Shown piece after piece: positions 60,480 to 64,000 of a DNA stretch of 64,000 nt. The notes below the pieces were generated by a model, which saw nothing but the letters and a program-made list of their open reading frames with translations, was not told where the DNA came from and did not search any database. Position 1 is the first letter of the stretch. Each line of letters begins with the position of its first letter. Source of the stretch: Gemmatimonadota bacterium (lineage in GTDB: Bacteria > Gemmatimonadota > Gemmatimonadetes > Gemmatimonadales > GWC2-71-9); the NCBI GenBank assembly GCA_003222195.1, contig QHVB01000024.1:310001-374000 (forward strand), written 5' to 3'. The translations under genes were made by a program, and so were the position numbers.

Positions 60480-61864
60480 CAGCGAATGCCCGCCAGCTGG
60501 TGCAGCAAGTCGTAGCGCGTCACGATACCGACGACCTTGCCGTTCCGTCGCACGAGTGCCGCGGGCGTGGTGCGGGAGAGCAGGGTCGTGAGCAACGACA
60601 CAGGGGACTCGCCGTCGACGACCGGGAAGGGGGGGTCCATCACGTCTCGGACCGCGGTATCCAGGATCTTTGGCTGGCCGATCGCGCGCGCCATGAGCGC
60701 CTGCTCCGAGACGGCGCCGACGCCGTCATCATCCTCCAGCACCGGAAGCTGCGACACGTTGTAGGTCGTCATGAGATTCAGCGCCTGGCGCACGGACGCT
60801 TCTGGCGTGACGTGGATCAGGGGCGGAGCGTCGCCCGTCTTGGCGGACACGAGCTTCGCGACGGTCGGCCGCGCGTCGTCGATCAGCTGATTCTCGCGTA
60901 GCCACTCCTCGTTGTAGACCTTGCTGAGGTAACGCTCACCGGTGTCGGCCAGCACGGTCACCACGAGCGCCTTGGCGTCGTCGAGCCGGCGCGCGATGTC
61001 GAGTGCGGCCACGACGTTCACACCGGTCGATCCCCCGACGAAGAGTCCCTCCTCTTTCGACAGCCGGCGCGCCATCTGCATCGCGTCTTTGTCGCTGACC
61101 ACGACCCACTCGTCGATGACATCCCAGTGAAGCGAGGTGGGAATCTTGTCGCCGCCGATCCCCTCGACCTTATATGGTTGGCCCTCGCCCTTCTTCTGGG
61201 TCTTGGCAAACTCGGTGTAGATCGATCCGGCCGGATCACCGGCAACGACGCGGATCTTGGGATTCTTCTCTTTCAGGTATTTGCCGGCGCCGCTGACGGT
61301 GCCGCCCGTGCCGGGTGCGCACACGAAATGGGTCACCTTCCCGTCCGTCTGGTCCCAGATTTCAGGCCCGGTCGTGTGGTAATGCACGTCGGGATTCACG
61401 GGGTTGTAATGCTGGTCGGCGAAAATGGCGTTGTCGTGCGCCGCGGCGATGGCGCGGCCTTTCATGATGTAGTTGTCGGGGTGATCCGGAGGCACGGCGG
61501 TGGGTGTGATGATGACCTCGGCACCCAGGGCGCGCAGCAGCCGCGCCTTTTCCTGCGACATCTTGTCCGGCATCGTGAAAATGCAGCGATAGCCTTTGAC
61601 GGCCGCCGCGATCGCCAGGCCCACGCCTGTGTTGCCCGACGTCGCTTCGACGATCAACCCGCCCGGCTTGAGCTTTCCCGCGCGCTCCGCCGCCTCAATC
61701 ATCGCCAGGCCGATGCGATCCTTCACCGATCCGCCGGGATTGAAGAACTCGGCCTTCGCGTATACGGGCGTGCGGACGCCGCGCGTGACCTTATTGATTC
61801 GGATCAGGGGTGTCCAGCCGATCGTCTCGAGGACGTTCTCGTACGGCTTAATGTGCTGAGGCAC
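60479..61864 (-). CDS. Cystathionine beta-synthase
   Basis: 461 residues. Fold-type II PLP domain (about 1-325): NPGGSVKDRIGLAMIEAAER with PLP lysine, ATSGNTGVGLAIAAA, and the GTGGTVSGAGKYLKEKNP phosphate loop. Two CBS domains follow (about 335-455), as in eukaryotic cystathionine beta-synthase. It condenses serine and homocysteine to cystathionine; the CBS pair may bind S-adenosylmethionine or adenylates. GTG at 61864 overlaps the upstream lipoprotein gene by 17 nt. The longer open frame beyond that start is not coding. Confidence 0.92.
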   Translation of the reverse strand: MPQHIKPYENVLETIGWTPLIRINKVTRGVRTPVYAKAEFFNPGGSVKDRIGLAMIEAAERAGKLKPGGLIVEATSGNTGVGLAIAAAVKGYRCIFTMPDKMSQEKARLLRALGAEVIITPTAVPPDHPDNYIMKGRAIAAAHDNAIFADQHYNPVNPDVHYHTTGPEIWDQTDGKVTHFVCAPGTGGTVSGAGKYLKEKNPKIRVVAGDPAGSIYTEFAKTQKKGEGQPYKVEGIGGDKIPTSLHWDVIDEWVVVSDKDAMQMARRLSKEEGLFVGGSTGVNVVAALDIARRLDDAKALVVTVLADTGERYLSKVYNEEWLRENQLIDDARPTVAKLVSAKTGDAPPLIHVTPEASVRQALNLMTTYNVSQLPVLEDDDGVGAVSEQALMARAIGQPKILDTAVRDVMDPPFPVVDGESPVSLLTTLLSRTTPAALVRRNGKVVGIVTRYDLLHQLAGIR

Positions 61865-62474
61865 TCGTATCCGGTCGCGCCTTGGTGGTGTCGGGCGGGG
61901 GTTGGGGAGGCGGGCGCGGCGGGCGCGTCGTATCAGTCGGCGCGCGAACCTTCGTAGTATCCGCTCGTGTCGTATCCCGGACAACGGGCGGCCGCGGTCT
62001 CGGCCGTGGCGGGGGTGGAGGTGCTGCTGCCGGTGGTGGGATCGTCGCGTGAGTGGGAGCAGGAGCCTGGGGGAGCGTGACCGCTCCCGTGCGCGTTGTC
62101 CCCACCTGACGGAATTCGACGGGCTGCAGGAACTCGGTCGCGACCGGCACGCCGTGCCGCTTCGCAGGCGCGAATCGGAGCGTCCTGGCGCCGGCCAGCG
62201 CCGCCGAGTCCAACGCGGTGTAGCCGCTCGGGTCCGCGACGCGCGTCGATTCCGGAACCAGCTTGCCCGTCGAATCGACGTACAACCGCAGCGTGACATC
62301 CCCTTCGACCTTCTGCTCGAACAACGCCGGCGGATAAGCGATCGGCACCTCTGGGTTGAGTGCGACCGGCGCCTCCGATTCAGGTGGGGGCGCTCCGCCA
62401 CCCTGCGCCTCCGTTTGCCGTGGCGACCCACGGCACGCGGCGATGGCTATTGCGATGAGCAGGGTAACGCGCAC
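61848..62474 (-). CDS. Lipoprotein with TonB C-terminal-like domain and proline-rich tail
   Basis: 208 residues. A short signal ends in the lipobox AIAAC. Residues about 45-130 resemble the TonB C-terminal domain (YPPALFEQKVEGDVTLRLYVD, ALDSAALAGARTLRFAPAKRHGVPVATEF). The rest (about 135-208) is Pro/Thr/Asp-rich repeats (RPRPRPP, DTTRAD). In TonB the proline region precedes this domain and an inner-membrane helix anchors it; here the order is reversed and the anchor is a lipid. No ExbB/ExbD nearby. A classical TonB energy-coupling role seems unlikely. Confidence 0.78.
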   Translation of the reverse strand: MRVTLLIAIAIAACRGSPRQTEAQGGGAPPPESEAPVALNPEVPIAYPPALFEQKVEGDVTLRLYVDSTGKLVPESTRVADPSGYTALDSAALAGARTLRFAPAKRHGVPVATEFLQPVEFRQVGTTRTGAVTLPQAPAPTHATIPPPAAAPPPPPRPRPRPPVVRDTTRADTTKVRAPTDTTRPPRPPPQPPPDTTKARPDTSASAH

Positions 62475-62475
62475 C

Positions 62476-64000
62476 TCAGGAGCCTCCTTTACGACGCTTC
62501 TGCCAGGCGGCCAAGCGGTTCAACGCATCGAGCGGCGACAGCGAGTTGACGTCGAGACCATCCAACTCCAAGAGCAGTGGGTCCGGCGCCGCGGCGAACA
62601 GTCCCAGCTGCGTGGCATCCGGGGATGATGGCGGGCGCTGCTTTGCCACATGATGGCCCGCCTCGAGCAGCTTGAGAACCTGCCAGGCCCGCGTCACGAC
62701 GGGATCGGGCAGCCCGGCGAGCCGCCCCACATGAATGCCGTACGAGCGATCCGCGCCGCCCGGCTCCAGCCGGTGCAGGAAGACGATTTCGTCCCCGACT
62801 TCACGGACCGCCACGTTGAAGTTGCGGACGTGCTCGAGCTCCTCGGTGAGCTGGGTCAGCTCGTGATAATGCGTCGCGAAGATCGTCTTGCAGCCGATCG
62901 TGTTGTGCAGGCACTCCGTGACCGCCCACGCGATCGCCACGCCGTCATACGTCGAGGTCCCACGGCCGATCTCATCGAGGAGCACGAGGCTCCGCGCGGT
63001 CGCCCCGTGCAGGATCGCGCTGGTCTCGCTCATCTCGACCATGAACGTCGACTGGCCGCGGACCAGGTTGTCGGACGCGCCGACGCGCGTGAAGACGCGA
63101 TCGACCACGCCGATCCGCGCGCGCTGGCACGGGACGAACGAGCCGATCTGGGCGAGCACGACGCAGAGCCCGACCTGTCGCAATAACGTGGACTTGCCGG
63201 CCATGTTGGGGCCGGTGAGCAGCACGACGCGGCCCCCTTCGTCCAGCAGCACGTCGTTTGGGATGAAGGCCTCGCGCGCCATCATGCGCTCCACGACCGG
63301 ATGGCGGCTCCCCTCGAGCTCGAGGGTGAAGTCGCTCGTCACCTCCGGCCGGACATAGCGCTCGCGCACCGCGACGTCCGCCAGTGCCGCCCAGGCGTCG
63401 AATCGGGCCAGGTGGCCCGCCGTCGCTTGCACCCGGGCAATCGCGTCGCCCACTCGATGCCGCAGCTGGTCCAACACTTCCGCTTCGCGGGCCGCGATGC
63501 GCTCTTCGGCGCCGAGCACCTTGGCTTCGTACTCCTTCAGCTCGGGCGTGACGTAGCGCTCGGCGCCGGTGAGCGTCTGGCGCCGCTCGTAGTCGGACGG
63601 TATGCGCGCGCGGTGCGTGTGGGTGACCTCGATGTAGTAGCCAAAGACCTTGTTGAAGCCGACCTTGAGTGACGCGATGCCTGTGCGTTCGCGCTCGCGC
63701 GACTGCAGGCCGGCGATGTACTGCTTGCCGCCGTCGCGCGCCGCCTTGACGTCGTCGAGCTCGCGGTCGTAGCCAGCCTTGATTGAATCACCGTCCTCGA
63801 CCTGGGCCGGGGGCCGCTCGACCAGCGCTCGCCCCAGCTCGTCGCCGATGTCGGCCAACAGGTCAAGATCGTGGGCGCCGGTTTCGAGCAGGTCCGAGCT
63901 ATCACGCCCGTTCACGCCGCCCAGCGCGCCGGCCACGTCTGGCAACCGCAGGATCGAGTCGCGCAGCGCACCCATTTCGCGCGGCGTGGCGCGGCCGAGC
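62476..64000 (-). CDS. mutS: DNA mismatch repair protein MutS (N-terminus outside window)
   Basis: The visible 507 codons cover the lever, clamp and ATPase domains. Present are FGYYIEVTHTH, RRQTLTGAERYVTPELKEYE, Walker A TGPNMAGKSTLLRQVGL, Walker B LVLLDEIGRGTSTYDG and FATHYHELT. The mismatch-binding domain with the Phe-X-Glu wedge lies to the right of 64000. MutS recognises mismatches and recruits MutL. The extreme C-terminus is short (LDALNRLAAWQKRRKG). The reading frame is open to the window edge, so the ATG at 63975 is not the start. One base separates its stop from the lipoprotein start. Confidence 0.97.
   Translation of the reverse strand, partial: LGRATPREMGALRDSILRLPDVAGALGGVNGRDSSDLLETGAHDLDLLADIGDELGRALVERPPAQVEDGDSIKAGYDRELDDVKAARDGGKQYIAGLQSRERERTGIASLKVGFNKVFGYYIEVTHTHRARIPSDYERRQTLTGAERYVTPELKEYEAKVLGAEERIAAREAEVLDQLRHRVGDAIARVQATAGHLARFDAWAALADVAVRERYVRPEVTSDFTLELEGSRHPVVERMMAREAFIPNDVLLDEGGRVVLLTGPNMAGKSTLLRQVGLCVVLAQIGSFVPCQRARIGVVDRVFTRVGASDNLVRGQSTFMVEMSETSAILHGATARSLVLLDEIGRGTSTYDGVAIAWAVTECLHNTIGCKTIFATHYHELTQLTEELEHVRNFNVAVREVGDEIVFLHRLEPGGADRSYGIHVGRLAGLPDPVVTRAWQVLKLLEAGHHVAKQRPPSSPDATQLGLFAAAPDPLLLELDGLDVNSLSPLDALNRLAAWQKRRKGGS

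Noticed and set aside
60482-62431. 650-codon frame suggesting an Arg-rich N-terminal domain on cystathionine beta-synthase
   Set aside because: The N-terminal part is a frame shadow of the lipoprotein gene; the PLP domain begins at GTG 61864.

Overview
The window is a high-GC (roughly two-thirds G+C), densely packed bacterial chromosome segment with no rRNA or tRNA gene to fix the taxonomy. The gene content resembles Gemmatimonadota: GWxTD lipoprotein, many Ser/Thr kinases, IRBP-type S41 peptidase, PorV/UPF0164-like outer-membrane protein, and lipoproteins ending in a TLPLQFFIGVGSQ/TLPIQFFIGIGSQ module. This placement is an inference. There is no sign of a prophage, IS element, CRISPR array or integrated plasmid. 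It reads as core chromosome that includes the dnaA-dnaN / rpmH-rnpA-yidD-yidC-mnmE region, so the replication origin probably lies here.

Region 1 (1-8.1 kb, minus strand) is a complete histidine operon in six overlapping cistrons: hisG, hisC-HAD, hisB, hisH-hisF, hisA-hisI-hisE and hisD. Three are gene fusions. A strong promoter, an 18-codon leader peptide with six histidines and a GC-rich terminator hairpin precede hisG, which is a textbook attenuator layout. A truncated S41 peptidase follows hisD at the window edge.

Region 2 (8.1-22.2 kb) holds housekeeping and accessory genes: an M28 peptidase, a DUF4253-like membrane protein, a TetR-cyclase operon with two matching operators, a 7Fe ferredoxin, an alpha/beta hydrolase with a PLP desulfhydrase-like enzyme, RNase D, a five-gene minus-strand run (matrixin, AmrS radical SAM, beta-lactamase-fold hydrolase, DCC protein, MIP18/SufT-like protein), an MMPL transporter and a type IV pilin-like protein.

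Region 3 (22.2-33.2 kb) has DNA polymerase I (proofreading site degenerate), a cold-shock protein with terminator, a soluble lytic transglycosylase, a GWxTD lipoprotein, a Ser/Thr kinase-pyrE-chemoreceptor operon and an AraC-type regulator. Region 4 (33.4-47.8 kb) is signalling and envelope: four kinases occur in the window, three of them here, together with a FlgO/TolB-like periplasmic protein, two tandem paralogous lipoproteins, a P1 peptidase, an uncharacterised 603-residue lipoprotein, RNase P RNA (rnpB) and a small three-gene envelope operon.

Region 5 (47.8-55.1 kb) is the origin region: mtgA, dnaN, a 240-bp dnaA-dnaN spacer with an AT-rich TAG-repeat tract, dnaA with a DnaA box inside its promoter, then rpmH, rnpA, yidD, yidC and mnmE divergently. 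RNase P protein and RNA are both in the window. Region 6 (55.1-64 kb, minus strand) carries pabB, phhB and a PTPS/QueD homologue (pterin/folate), a Zn-protease, a rhomboid protease, ddl, cystathionine beta-synthase, a lipoprotein with a TonB C-terminal-like domain, and mutS cut by the right edge.

Most interesting are the his attenuator plus fusions, the DnaA-box-in-promoter and TAG-repeat origin, the in-frame inverted-repeat tracts inside mtgA, yidC, mnmE and the PorV-like gene, and the dual CExxHGH motif of the PTPS homologue. No intergenic stretch exceeds 300 bases apart from the one filled by rnpB.
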